Assembly: GCA_028767165.1 (NCBI GenBank)
Contig: JARACJ010000014.1
Location: 62,001 to 126,000, forward strand
Length of the DNA stretch: 64,000 bases
Direction: 5' to 3'
From: Proteobacteria bacterium DTSAM18
GTDB taxonomy: Bacteria; Myxococcota_A; UBA796; GCA-2862545
The notes under the pieces are model-generated. The model had not been told where the DNA came from. It did no database searches and saw nothing but the letters and a program-made list of their open reading frames with translations. Of the stretch, positions 13,849-22,856 are shown piece after piece; position 1 is the stretch's first letter, and every line of letters begins with the position of its first letter. Both the position numbers and the translations under genes were made by a program.

Positions 13849-14705
13849 GGCGGGCCTCCGTGGATGGTAGGGGGCTAGCCTTGCAGGGACATGAGGGCAT
13901 GGAGGAACGGACGATGCCTGACCTCGAGGTGGACGCGGCGGGCAAGGACCGTGCACAGGAATGCTCCGGGAGACGGCCACGAGGTCGGGCGCGGCGAGCA
14001 GCGTCCGTACGACTCCATGCCCCAAGGGAGGCCGACCTGGAGCGTGGCGCGTCATGGCGACCCTCCCAGGGGTTCGGGGCCCCGGCGCCCCAAGGGGCGC
14101 CCGTACGCGTCGACCGAACGCGCCCTTTCGCTGACCATGCGCATGGGAGAACAGGCGCCGTGCAAGGGTGTTCGCAAGAGCGAAAGCAATCCCAGAGCGC
14201 CCCTTCAGCCACACGCCGCGAGGATGTGGCGTCCCGGTGGGTCCTTGGCGAGGAGCAAGGGAGAGGACGACCTTCCCGTCGGCCCGACCGACGCGACGAA
14301 GAGCAGGGCCTGCCGGGGCGTCGCAGCCGGTCTACCCGCCCATCCCGCCGGGAGCGTCGGTGTTCCGCGCCCCGGCGAGGGCTTCGAGGCCCCGGCCGGC
14401 TGCCGTGCGACCTGGCGAGGGTGTCACCCATGTTCCGGGTCGGTCCTTCGGGCACGGGCGCGGGCGCGGATCTGCTGCTCCAGGCAGCCGGCCGGCTGCC
14501 GTGCGACCCGGCGAGGGTGTCACCCATGTTCCGAGTCGGACCGTCGGCCTTTCGGGCACGGGCACGGGCACGGGCACGGGCACGGGTCTCCTGGTCCAGG
14601 CGGCCGGCCGGGGCCGGTGTCTGGAAGTGCCACATGCCCGCGCATTCGCACCCGCGAACGGGTAGGGGACCGCCGCCGCTACCGGCCTCCTCCCCGTGAG
14701 TCTCC
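13849..14705. other. 857-bp gene-free region with repeat DNA
   Basis: No convincing gene. Open frames are present in most frames only because the DNA is so GC-rich, and they encode low-complexity HGHGHG or RARARA runs. It holds the 44-base block at 13984-14027, two inverted copies of the interspersed repeat and a GGGCAC hexamer run. Confidence 0.6.
14366..14600 (-). repeat. interspersed GC-rich repeat, tandem copies R2 and R3
   Basis: R2 (about 14366-14470) and R3 (about 14483-14588) are back-to-back minus-oriented copies of the element at 10553-10674. Each has GGCGAGGGTGTCACCCATGTTCC, so the GGGTGTCACCC palindrome is conserved, followed by CGG-rich spacer and GGGCAC hexamers. R3 ends in five perfect GGGCAC units (14554-14583). 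A partial further copy may begin at 14588. Confidence 0.75.
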
Positions 14706-15614
14706 GTGCGTCCTACGTCCTCAACCGACGCCCCCAGCCGCTGGGGCTACGTCGCCGCCATGTCCGCCACGGCCCTGTGGTCGGGCAACCTGGTGATCGC
14801 CCGCGGACTCAGCGAGGCCATCCCGCCCATCAGCCTGGCCTTCCTCCGCTGGACGCTGGCGGCCCTCGTGCTGCTGCCCTTCGGTTGGCGGTCCTTGCGG
14901 GCCGAGTGGCCGGTGCTCCGACGACACCCGCTGCACCTGCTGGCCACCTCCATCTTCGGCGTGTCCGTGTTCAACACGCTCATCTACCAGGCGGGCCGCA
15001 CCACCTCGGCGGTCAATCTCTCGCTCATCTCCATCAGCGCGCCCATCTTCCTGATGATCCTGTCCCGGGTGCTGTTCGGTGAGCGCTTCACCCGCCGGCG
15101 TGTGCTCGGCATCGTCACGGTGGTCGTGGGCGTGCTCCTGCTGCTCACGGGCGGCGATCCGACCGTGCTCACGGAGCTGTCCTTCGCACAGGGCGACGCC
15201 TGGATGCTGTCGGCGGCGTTCATGTTCGCCGTGTACACCCTGCTGTTGAAGACCAAGCCGGAAGGGGTGGGCATCTGGGCCTTCCAGACGGCATCGTTCT
15301 CCCTCGGCGCGCTGTTCCTGCTGCCCGCCTTCCTGTGGGAGCGGGCTGTCAGTGCGCCGCTGGTCCTCGAAGCGTCCATCCTCGGCGCCGTGGCCTACGT
15401 GGGCGTGTTCGCCTCGCTGCTGGCGTACGTGCTGTGGAGTCAGGCCATCCAGACCGTCGGCCCGGCCCGGGCCGGCATGGTCTACTACACGCTGCCGATG
15501 TTCAGCGGAGGCCTCGCATGGGCCGTGCTCGGGGAGCCGCTCGGCATGGTGCACGTGGGCAGCATGGGGCTCATCGTGGGCGGGATCAGCGTGGCGAACC
15601 GGGAGCGCGGCTGA
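14706..15614 (+). CDS. EamA-family (DMT superfamily) transporter
   Basis: 302 residues with about ten hydrophobic segments in two five-helix EamA repeats. The first repeat shows the usual ALWSGNLVIARGL...PPISLAFLRW and second-half features GAVAYVGVFASLLAYVLW and GEPLG. The family exports or imports small metabolites such as amino acids across the inner membrane; the substrate cannot be read. The GTG start at 14706 is preceded by GAGTCTCC, the same string that precedes the GTG of the next gene (15720), which supports it; an ATG at 14760 is the alternative. It stands alone downstream of the repeat region. Confidence 0.88.
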   Translation: MRPTSSTDAPSRWGYVAAMSATALWSGNLVIARGLSEAIPPISLAFLRWTLAALVLLPFGWRSLRAEWPVLRRHPLHLLATSIFGVSVFNTLIYQAGRTTSAVNLSLISISAPIFLMILSRVLFGERFTRRRVLGIVTVVVGVLLLLTGGDPTVLTELSFAQGDAWMLSAAFMFAVYTLLLKTKPEGVGIWAFQTASFSLGALFLLPAFLWERAVSAPLVLEASILGAVAYVGVFASLLAYVLWSQAIQTVGPARAGMVYYTLPMFSGGLAWAVLGEPLGMVHVGSMGLIVGGISVANRERG

Positions 15615-15719
15615 AGGGCGCTCCACGGGACACGCCAGGCCCACCACCGAGTTGATCCGCGACGGTGGCGGCAATTCCTGGCATGCTTGCCGCATCCACT
15701 TCCGTCCGCTGGAGTCTCC

Positions 15720-16148
15720 GTGGGCCACCTCCGTCAGCTCGTCGCCTCCCTGCCGCTCCTGGCGCTCACGCCGTTCACCAGCGCCACGCTGTCCGGCTGC
15801 GTGATGTGCGACTGCTCGGAGGAGTACCTGCTCGTCAGCTTCGTCGAGGGGGGCGAGCCGCTCTCCTCCGACGCCGTGGAGGTCGAGTGGGCCGGTGAGG
15901 TCGTCCAGGCCGCCTGCTGGCCCCTGTCGTGGGACACCGCAGAAGACGGCCCGCAGCTTCCCTGCGACACCTGGTACGTGAGCCTGTGGGACGTGGTCGT
16001 GCCGGCGGAGGGTGAGACCGTCGTGTTCACCCTCGACCTTCCGGGCAGGAAGACGTCGTCCGCGTCGTGGGTCTCGCCCGGTCCTTCCGGCAGCGGCTGC
16101 TGTGGCCGGGGCGTGTGGGAGACCTTCGAGCTCGAGACGGCCCCCTGA
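15720..16148 (+). CDS. small predicted Cys-rich lipoprotein, function unknown
   Basis: 142 residues from GTG at 15720, preceded by GGAGTCTCC. A hydrophobic N-terminus (LVASLPLLALTPFTSA) leads to TLSGC, a plausible lipobox. The mature part has several Cys (CVMCDC near the start, GSGCCGRG near the end) and a WVSPGPSGSG turn. I recognise no family. It lies between the EamA gene and a convergent lipoprotein gene. Confidence concerns it being a real gene. Confidence 0.6.
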   Translation: MGHLRQLVASLPLLALTPFTSATLSGCVMCDCSEEYLLVSFVEGGEPLSSDAVEVEWAGEVVQAACWPLSWDTAEDGPQLPCDTWYVSLWDVVVPAEGETVVFTLDLPGRKTSSASWVSPGPSGSGCCGRGVWETFELETAP

Positions 16149-16172
16149 GTCCCGTGCGCCGCACGCCGGGTA

Positions 16173-16949
16173 TCAGTCGGCGGGCGCCATGTTCGCCAGC
16201 ACCCTCGACACCTGTGTGCAAGGCAGCGCCGTGAACGGCAGCAGCGTGTCGATCATCGCGATGGGGTCGCTGCCCATGCCTGGTCCGGTGGGGCGCGGCC
16301 AGCTGTAGCGAAGCTCGTACCACCAGATCCCATCGGTCCACAGGCCCGCGAGGGTGCCGTTGTGGCTGCGGAGTACGGCGGTGGTGTCTTCCAGTCTCAG
16401 CAGATCGATGCCAGTGGCCTGCGCCTGCTCCCGGGTCCAGTGAAGGGTGTCCCGCAGGGGCACCAGCGGGCTGCCGTCCTCGACGGTGCCGAGCTCGATC
16501 TCGAACGTGCTCGTGTAGGAGCCGAGGCTCGCGAGCCCTTCTCCCGGCAGGTTCCAGCTCTCGAGGCTGCCGTCGAGCTCCCACTGCGCTTCGTCGTGGG
16601 TGGTCAGGACGTGCTGCTTGATCTGCTCGAGGCGGATGGCCGGTGCGTCGGGGCCCGGACCGGCCTGCAGTGCATCGGGCTGTACCCGCACCGTCATGAC
16701 GTGCCCGCCCTGGCGGTAGGTGGCGAGCAGATCGGCGCCGAGCTCTGTGGGATCCTGGTGCAGGCCCTCCCGCATCCATGCATTCACCTGGCGAGGAAAG
16801 CAGCGATCCGTCTCGACGTGCCGGTCCATCGGCGGCACCAGGGGCGCGTCCTGCACGGGCGTCTCCGGCACCTGCTTGGCGGCCGCCGTGCACGCCACCT
16901 GGCCAGCCCCCAGGACGAGGACCAGGATGTGGGCCCCCGATGCGCCCAT
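16173..16949 (-). CDS. predicted lipoprotein of unknown function (WTDxxWWY family, copy 2)
   Basis: 258 residues. ATG at 16949 is preceded by a strong GGAGGTGA. A hydrophobic stretch leads to a Cys at 20 (GQVACTAA), a weak lipobox, so membrane anchoring is likely but not certain. The body has DRCFPRQVNAW near 50 and LAGLWTDGIWWYELRYSW near 210, shared with the protein at 10917-11654, and a following LLPFTALPC segment. The two are diverged paralogues about 5 kb apart. No catalytic motif seen. It is divergent from the methyltransferase at 17130. Confidence 0.78.
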   Translation of the reverse strand: MGASGAHILVLVLGAGQVACTAAAKQVPETPVQDAPLVPPMDRHVETDRCFPRQVNAWMREGLHQDPTELGADLLATYRQGGHVMTVRVQPDALQAGPGPDAPAIRLEQIKQHVLTTHDEAQWELDGSLESWNLPGEGLASLGSYTSTFEIELGTVEDGSPLVPLRDTLHWTREQAQATGIDLLRLEDTTAVLRSHNGTLAGLWTDGIWWYELRYSWPRPTGPGMGSDPIAMIDTLLPFTALPCTQVSRVLANMAPAD

Positions 16950-17129
16950 GTCACCTCCACGAGGGGCCATGTTGGCATGCGGGCCGGTCGGATGTCTTGG
17001 TCGCTCCTGACAGCCCCGCCGAGCCGGGCGCTGGGGCGAGCTGCCGGGGAAACGAACTTTCGGTGGATGGATACGGCTCGATGGAGCCATGGTGCGTCAT
17101 GTCATCCACGCCCTGTAGGGGAGGTCCCG

Positions 17130-17753
17130 ATGCCCTGTGCCCACTGCATCTCCGCCGACAAGCTGTTCGATACCCGCACGGCACGGCGCGAGCTGGACAA
17201 GCTGCACCGTCGGGGGCCCAGTCGCTCCACGGCCAAGCTCCTGGCGCTCGTCCCCCGTGGCTCGCTGCTCGACATCGGCGGCGGGGTCGGCGCCATCCAG
17301 CAGGCCTTCGTCCCCGAGGCCGAGCGGATCACCCACGTGGACGCTTCCCATGCCTATCTGCATGTGGCGGCCGAGGAGCTGAGGCGCATGGGCTACACCC
17401 ATGGTCACCAGCTGTTCGGCGACTTCGTGGAGCTGGCCGACGAGGTGCCGGTCCACGACGTCGTGACCCTCGATCGGGTGCTGTGCTGCTACCCCGACCT
17501 CGACGCCCTGGCGTCGGCCTCCCTCGACAAGGCCGGGAAGGCCTGGGCCGTCGTCTTCCCGAAGGAGCGCTGGTGGATGAAGGCGGGCATGGCGCTCGTC
17601 AACCTCGCCATGAGGCTGTGGGGCTCGGACTACCGCGCCTACGTGCACCCGGAGGCCCGGGTGCGTCAGCTCGCGGAGGAGCGGGGATTCCGGCTCGCGG
17701 GGCGGGACGCCACGCTGGTGTGGCTGGTGTGGTCCTTCGAGCGCGCCACCTGA
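17130..17753 (+). CDS. class I SAM-dependent methyltransferase
   Basis: 207 residues. Motif I is LLDIGGGVGAIQ (~48-59) followed by an acidic VDAS that would bind the SAM ribose, so a Rossmann-type methyltransferase is clear. The N-terminus has a CAHC pair before LFD, a feature of a family of unassigned small methyltransferases. The substrate is unknown. ATG at 17130 has GGGGAGG eight bases upstream; the longer open frame upstream is antisense to the lipoprotein gene. It converges with the next gene with 6 bp between stops. Confidence 0.8.
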   Translation: MPCAHCISADKLFDTRTARRELDKLHRRGPSRSTAKLLALVPRGSLLDIGGGVGAIQQAFVPEAERITHVDASHAYLHVAAEELRRMGYTHGHQLFGDFVELADEVPVHDVVTLDRVLCCYPDLDALASASLDKAGKAWAVVFPKERWWMKAGMALVNLAMRLWGSDYRAYVHPEARVRQLAEERGFRLAGRDATLVWLVWSFERAT

Positions 17754-17759
17754 GCGGAG

Positions 17760-18755
17760 TCAGTCGGTGGGGCCGGAGACCCGAGGCTCGGCGAGCACCA
17801 GTCCGCCGAGGTACCAGCTCTCCTCGCCCTCGCTGCCGAAGGGCTCCCAGTCGGCCAGGCACAGGCCGTGCTCGTTCAGCAGCCGGCGGACGTGGGGCAT
17901 GGCCTCGGGCGCGGTGCTGATGCCCCACACCCAGGACTCACCGTACAGCCGCAGGCCGGCCTTCGCGCGGCGTCCGAGCTTGTCGTGGGGCGGCTGGCAG
18001 TCGACGAACTCCCGGGAGAGGTAGTCGAAGGCGAACCGTGAGCCGGGGGCCAGGCTGGCGAAGGCCTGCAGGGTGTCGTGGATCGCCCTCTCGGACAGGT
18101 ACATGGTGACGCCTTCCCACAGCACGAAGGTGGGCTGGGCAGGGTCGAAGCCCTCCGCGATCAGCGCCTGCAGCCAGGAGGTCTGGTCGAACGTGGTGGG
18201 CACGAAGCGCACCTGGGCCCGGTAGATGCCGGCCTCGTCGAGGGCGCGCCGCTTGGCCTGCTGGGTGGGCGGCAGGTCGACCTCGTAGATCCGCACGTCG
18301 TGGCCTCGAAGCAGTCCGTAGGCACGGGTGTCCCAGCCGGCGCCGAGGATCACGACCTGGGTCACGCCGTCGGCGAGGGCCTCCCGGATCACGCGATCGA
18401 AGAACGCGGTGCGGTGGTTGATCATCGCGCCCATGGAGGCGGGGCGAGGCGGCGGCAGGACGAACGGCCCGCCGCGGTAGCCGCTCAGTCGGCTGGCCAG
18501 CCCCATCGTGCCGAACAGGGCGAAGGCCGTGAGTCCGTTGAAGGCGGGCAGCCTGGCGGCCATGCGGGCCGCCGCAGCGTCGGGGCGCAGGCCGGCCCAG
18601 TGGAGCAGCAGGCGGCCTTGCAGCGGCTCGTGGGCCGTGCCCGAGATGCCCGCGGGAAGCACCTTCCGCCTGATCCTCCAGACGTAGTGGCCCATGGCGA
18701 GGGTCTGCAGGGGTAGGGCGAGCAGCTCGAGGGCGATGAACAGGGCGAGGCGCAT
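17760..18755 (-). CDS. LCMT/PPM-type SAM-dependent methyltransferase
   Basis: 331 residues. The central part is typical of leucine-carboxyl-methyltransferase-like enzymes (the bacterial TIGR00027 group): VVILGAGWDTRAYGLL (SAM motif), IYEVDLPPTQQAKRRAL, FVPTTFDQTSW and LWEGVTMYLSERAI. An N-terminal hydrophobic segment (1-25) may anchor it to the membrane, which is less usual for the family. Bacterial members often O-methylate lipids or secondary metabolites; the substrate is not evident. Thirteen bases separate its start from the upstream VF530 gene on the same strand, so the two may be co-transcribed. Confidence 0.85.
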   Translation of the reverse strand: MRLALFIALELLALPLQTLAMGHYVWRIRRKVLPAGISGTAHEPLQGRLLLHWAGLRPDAAAARMAARLPAFNGLTAFALFGTMGLASRLSGYRGGPFVLPPPRPASMGAMINHRTAFFDRVIREALADGVTQVVILGAGWDTRAYGLLRGHDVRIYEVDLPPTQQAKRRALDEAGIYRAQVRFVPTTFDQTSWLQALIAEGFDPAQPTFVLWEGVTMYLSERAIHDTLQAFASLAPGSRFAFDYLSREFVDCQPPHDKLGRRAKAGLRLYGESWVWGISTAPEAMPHVRRLLNEHGLCLADWEPFGSEGEESWYLGGLVLAEPRVSGPTD

Positions 18756-18768
18756 GGGGCACCGTACC

Positions 18769-18993
18769 TCAGGCCGGCCAGCGGGTGTTCAGGTACAGGT
18801 CCTCGACCTTCTTGCGGGCCCAGGGCGTGCGCCGCAGGAACTTCAGGCTCGACTTGATCGAGGGGTTGCTCTGGAAGCAGCGTACCGGAATGCGCCGGTG
18901 GAGCTCCGGGTAGCCGTAGTGCTTCACCAGGCGCTCCACGATCGTCGCCAGCGTGACGCCGTGCAGCGGGTTGTTGGGCTGTTCCTGCGACAT
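18769..18993 (-). CDS. VF530 (DUF2132) family small DNA-binding protein
   Basis: 74 residues, full length for the family. The signature [41 protein letters not shown] and [13 protein letters not shown] is nearly complete. VF530 members have a fold related to DNA-binding proteins and are annotated as such; their cellular role is not well known. The start at 18993 follows directly from the family alignment. It sits 44 bp after the HupE-family gene and 13 bp before the methyltransferase gene. Confidence 0.9.
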   Translation of the reverse strand: MSQEQPNNPLHGVTLATIVERLVKHYGYPELHRRIPVRCFQSNPSIKSSLKFLRRTPWARKKVEDLYLNTRWPA

Positions 18994-19037
18994 GGGGACT
19001 CCTCGGGCGCTCTGGGGCTCGGGGCTATCCCGCCGGC

Positions 19038-20033
19038 TCACCACAGGCCCGCGACCCGCTCCACGAACCAGAAGGCCGACACCCCGCCCACCGCGAGTCC
19101 GGCCGTGCGCCAGCTCCAGGAGGGGACCTGCAGACGGACCCGGGTCGCCAGCGCGGCGAGCGTGAGCAGCACCGCCACGAAGGCGAGCTGGCCGAGCTCG
19201 ACGCCGAGGTTGAAGCCGAGGAGGGCCGTGGGAACAGCGTTGCCCGGCAGCCCGACCTCCTGCAGCGCGCCGGCGAAGCCCAGCCCGTGGAGCAGCCCGG
19301 CGAGGCTCGAGACCACCCAGGGGTGCTTCAGGGTCCAGCCCTCGATGCCCCGGCGGGCGTTGAGGTACTCCGCCGCCAGCAGCATGATCGACAGGGCGAT
19401 CATGGCCTCGACGGGGCCGGATCGCACCCGGACGATGTCGAGGGAGGCGAGCCCCAGGGTGATGCTGTGGGCCACCGTGAAGCCGGTGATGGCGGGCACG
19501 AGGGTGCGCCAGGAAGGGAGCAGCAGCACGAGGCCGAACACGAAGAGCAGGTGGTCGTAGCCGAGCAGGATGTGCTCCACGCCGATGCCCAGGTAGCTGC
19601 GCAGGGTCTGCCAGACGGTGGCTGGCTCGGCCACGACGAACGAAGGGGCGTCCGGCCGCAGCATGGTCGACTGCTCCGTGCCGTCGAGGAGACGCACGGT
19701 GGCGAGGACGTCGATGAGGGTGGCCGACAGGCCGTCGACGTGGATCGTCTTGCCGGTCAGCGGCGTGTCGCACTGGATGGAGGCCCACTCGGTGCGTGCG
19801 CCGTCCTGGTGCTGCTGGGACGTGCTGGCGGACGCGCAGTCGGCGGGGAAGACGGGGGTGAGCGAGATCACCATGTCGCCCCGGGCGGGACGGGTCCAGG
19901 TGACGGCGTACTGGGTGTCCGCGGTCTGCTGGATCCGCAGCGACGCGGGTCGGATCTCGTGGGCCAGTGATGGTGCCGCCATCAGCAGGCAGGCCAGGGC
20001 GCCCAGCAGGCGCCACAGGATGCGAGGCGTCAT
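19038..20033 (-). CDS. HupE/UreJ-family membrane protein
   Basis: 331 residues. A signal peptide ending SLAHEIRPA, a ~130-residue extracytoplasmic domain, then about seven hydrophobic helices with the family's conserved polar sites: [37 protein letters not shown] and [11 protein letters not shown]. HupE/UreJ proteins are linked to nickel/cobalt handling in some bacteria, but this long form with an N-terminal domain travels with PpiC and DUF3604 proteins and its substrate is not known. The start overlaps the upstream PpiC stop by four bases (ATGA), so translation is coupled. Confidence 0.88.
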   Translation of the reverse strand: MTPRILWRLLGALACLLMAAPSLAHEIRPASLRIQQTADTQYAVTWTRPARGDMVISLTPVFPADCASASTSQQHQDGARTEWASIQCDTPLTGKTIHVDGLSATLIDVLATVRLLDGTEQSTMLRPDAPSFVVAEPATVWQTLRSYLGIGVEHILLGYDHLLFVFGLVLLLPSWRTLVPAITGFTVAHSITLGLASLDIVRVRSGPVEAMIALSIMLLAAEYLNARRGIEGWTLKHPWVVSSLAGLLHGLGFAGALQEVGLPGNAVPTALLGFNLGVELGQLAFVAVLLTLAALATRVRLQVPSWSWRTAGLAVGGVSAFWFVERVAGLW

Positions 20034-20869
20034 GGGGCCTCCGCGACCAGCTCGTCCGGCAGGTCCCAGATCACCTCGTAGCGCTCCAGGGCGGCCTGGT
20101 AGAAGTCCTCCCGGGCCTGCATGCGACGCGCCCGGGTCAGCTCCGCCTGGACGTCGTCCCGGGCTTCCTCGAAGGACAGCGGCCGGGCAGGCGTGAGGGA
20201 GGTCACCTCCACGAGGTGCACGCCGAAGGACGACGCGATGGGGGGCAACCACCCGAGCCCCTCCGCCTTCATCACGCCCGAGGCGAACCCTGGCCCGAAG
20301 GTGGCGCGCAGGTCCTGCGCCGTGGCGGCCTCCAGGCTCGCGGGAAGCAGGGAGGCATCGCCCGTGGGAACGGTGGGGGGATCGGCGCTGATGGCGGCAT
20401 AGGCCACCCAGGCGGCGTCCTTCGGGTCGGTGTGCTGCTCCTCGGTGAACAGCACCTGCCGCAGCCCCACCGTGGCGGGCTCCGTGAACAGCTCCGCGTG
20501 TTCGGTGTGCCACGCCCGCAGCTCGTCCATGCCGAAGGCGCCGGCGCCACCGAGATCGCTGGCGAGGAAGTCCATCTTCTGGGCCAGGCGCCGCTGGATG
20601 ACGATGTCGTCGTGGTGCAGGCCCATCTTCATCGCCTCCCGGGTGAGCACCTCCTGTCGCAGGTGCTGGGCGATCTCCTCGTCGAGCTCCGCCTGCGTGG
20701 GCGGACGTTGCCGGGCGGCCTGCCAGCGGGTGGTGATGGACCACACGAGCCCTTCGTCGATGACGATCTCGTCGGAGGACGGCGCCGGTCCGGCCAGGGC
20801 GAAGACACACGCCCCGATGGCCAGGAATTGGACGAGGGGTTCGGACGCGAGGCGGCGCAGCGTGCTCAT
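20030..20869 (-). CDS. membrane-anchored parvulin-type peptidyl-prolyl isomerase
   Basis: 279 residues. One N-terminal membrane segment ([17 protein letters not shown]) anchors a periplasmic chain. Residues ~40-100 look like the SurA/PpiC helical chaperone part ([22 protein letters not shown]), and ~130-230 are the parvulin domain (RQVLFTEE..., [15 protein letters not shown]). It probably helps fold an exported partner, most simply the co-encoded DUF3604 or HupE-like protein. It is flanked by 4-base overlaps on both sides, the middle gene of a three-gene unit. Confidence 0.88.
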   Translation of the reverse strand: MSTLRRLASEPLVQFLAIGACVFALAGPAPSSDEIVIDEGLVWSITTRWQAARQRPPTQAELDEEIAQHLRQEVLTREAMKMGLHHDDIVIQRRLAQKMDFLASDLGGAGAFGMDELRAWHTEHAELFTEPATVGLRQVLFTEEQHTDPKDAAWVAYAAISADPPTVPTGDASLLPASLEAATAQDLRATFGPGFASGVMKAEGLGWLPPIASSFGVHLVEVTSLTPARPLSFEEARDDVQAELTRARRMQAREDFYQAALERYEVIWDLPDELVAEAP

Positions 20870-22785
20870 GGCGATCCTTCGTTCGGCGTGTACCAGATGG
20901 GCGAGGTGTAGGCTCGTTCCTGGGTGCTCATCGGCACGCCGTCGGGCACCTTGGCGTCGAAGCGCACGCGGTCGTAGGCGGTCCATCGCGGCGTCGGGAT
21001 CTGCAGCACACGCACGTAGTAGAAGGCAGGCCGCGCCGGGTCGAAGTCCGGATCGGTCCACGTCCGGGTCAGCTGGGGCGCGCCGATGGTGTTCTCGTAG
21101 GTGGCCTTCGCCTCATCGACGGTGCTGCCCACGGGGCCCACCTTGCCGTCCTCGCCGGGGACGCGGTCGCCGGACCAGACCACGTCGTACACCTTCTCGT
21201 GGGTCTTGCCCTCGGCATCCACCCAGCCCTTGACCACCTGGGCCCGGTCCAGGTTGGCCCCTTCCGGGTCCTTGAGGACCGACACGAGGAAGGTGGGCGC
21301 CGCTTGCCCGTCGCCCGGGGCCGCGAGGGTGCCACCCATGGGCACGCCGCGGTCGTATCCGACCTCTGCCACGTCACCGGCGCTGTCCTCCTCGGAGAAG
21401 TCCCAGCCACCGAAGAAGCGCACCACCATGCGGGGCCCCGTGGTGGCGTAGGTCTCCTTGCGCTCCATGGCCTCGAAGATCGAGGCACGGGTGTTCTGGT
21501 GGGCCCACACGGCGGCATAGCCGGAGGCCGTCATCTGCCAGCCGTACAGCTCGCCGGCCTCGCCGGAGATGACCTGGTGGGACGCCCTCACGGCGCTGGG
21601 CTCCACGCCGCTGTGCTTGCCGAAGAAGTTGTCGCTGTCGGCGGTGGCCAGTGCGGTGTGGCTGTCGGTGGAGCCGATCATGCCGAAGGCGAACGGGTTG
21701 GCGCCGAGCTCGGTCTGCAGCCTCAGGCCCGTCTTCAGGGCCTCGCGGGCGTACTCGCCGGCCAGCATGTCGTCGGTCTTCTTGATGGAGGCGTCGAGGT
21801 TGCCGACGTCCCAGGTCTCGTAGTCGGCGAACTCGTCGTTGGGCGACAGGAAGGGGTGGGCCTCGCCGTCGCCCTTGATCTGCGTCACCTCGTACAGCGG
21901 CTCGTGCTGCATGCGACGGCGGGCGTAGTCGGCGTCGAAGGACCGGCCCTCCTGGGTGGTCAGGGCGAACATCAGGCCGTTGGAGAGGTTGCCGTTGTGG
22001 GGGATGGCGAGGACGCGGCCGCCGATCCTGTCCTCGTAGGCATCCATGGCGTCCCACAGCTTCTCGGGATCGTCGCTGATGTCGGCGGAGAACGGCACCA
22101 CCTGGCCGGCCTTGTCGCCCCCGTCCTTGAAGATGACCACCCTGTGCAGGTTCTGCGACGACGGCATGCTGGTCCACTCGTAGCCGATGAAGGCGGTGAA
22201 CCGGCCGGGATCGTTGGCGTCCTCGGCGGCCTGGATCACCTCCTGCCACATGGGCCGGGTCTGCTCGGGGCTGAGGGTCAGCTCCTCGGGGAACTGCCCC
22301 TGGGAGAACATCTTGATGATCTCGATGCTGGCGTCGACGCTGGCCTGCCCGCCCGCGACGACGGCCTCGTGCCACTTGCGGCCGTACTCGTTGGCCATCA
22401 CCCGCTCGTCGCCGTCCTTCAGGGCCCGGAAGAAGCCGAGGTTCTCCGAGTGATCGGCCACCACCAGGAAGTCCAGGGGCCGTGACAGCTTCGCCGGCAG
22501 CCCCGACACCGTGGCGGTGACCTCCTGGCCCTTCGCGAAGCGGTAGGCGTCCGCGGGTTCGAGGCGGGCCCCGAACGTGCCGGCGTCGAAGGAGAAGCTG
22601 GTGTGCAGGTGGGTGTCGCCGAACAGCGGTCGGGTGGGGAACGCGGGGGCGTCCTGGGCGACCTCCTCCTCCTCGTCGAGCTGGGCCTCGGCCTCGCTCT
22701 GCACGTCTTCGGGCTTCGGCTCGGGGGAGCCGCAGGCGAACGCGAGCAGGGCAGGGAAGGGCAGAAGGGGGTGGGCGTGGCGCAT
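20866..22785 (-). CDS. DUF3604 family exported protein (PHP-like metal motif)
   Basis: 639 residues, the normal length for DUF3604. A lipoprotein-like signal (LLAFACGS) precedes an acidic linker. FGDTHLHTSFSFDAG and VADHSENLG resemble metal-binding His/Asp motifs of PHP-type hydrolases, and the rest (IPHNGNLSNGLMF, MIGSTDSHT, GYAAVWAHQNTR, YTSPIWYTP) matches the family throughout. The biochemical activity of the family is not established to my knowledge. Start at 22785 gives the signal peptide; the long upstream extension is not protein-like. First gene of the DUF3604-PpiC-HupE unit, overlapping the next by four bases. Confidence 0.9.
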   Translation of the reverse strand: MRHAHPLLPFPALLAFACGSPEPKPEDVQSEAEAQLDEEEEVAQDAPAFPTRPLFGDTHLHTSFSFDAGTFGARLEPADAYRFAKGQEVTATVSGLPAKLSRPLDFLVVADHSENLGFFRALKDGDERVMANEYGRKWHEAVVAGGQASVDASIEIIKMFSQGQFPEELTLSPEQTRPMWQEVIQAAEDANDPGRFTAFIGYEWTSMPSSQNLHRVVIFKDGGDKAGQVVPFSADISDDPEKLWDAMDAYEDRIGGRVLAIPHNGNLSNGLMFALTTQEGRSFDADYARRRMQHEPLYEVTQIKGDGEAHPFLSPNDEFADYETWDVGNLDASIKKTDDMLAGEYAREALKTGLRLQTELGANPFAFGMIGSTDSHTALATADSDNFFGKHSGVEPSAVRASHQVISGEAGELYGWQMTASGYAAVWAHQNTRASIFEAMERKETYATTGPRMVVRFFGGWDFSEEDSAGDVAEVGYDRGVPMGGTLAAPGDGQAAPTFLVSVLKDPEGANLDRAQVVKGWVDAEGKTHEKVYDVVWSGDRVPGEDGKVGPVGSTVDEAKATYENTIGAPQLTRTWTDPDFDPARPAFYYVRVLQIPTPRWTAYDRVRFDAKVPDGVPMSTQERAYTSPIWYTPNEGSP

Positions 22786-22856
22786 CGGGCCTCCGGCACA
22801 TGGTGGGACGCCACTTCTTCGGCCACTGCGCGTACCCGCTCGCGTGGGGGGACCGC

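Noticed and set aside
14168-14665. Possible His/Arg-rich protein from the GGGCAC hexamer region
   Set aside because: The frame is a product of simple repeats (GTGTGT or HGHGHG), has no ribosome site and overlaps repeat copies.
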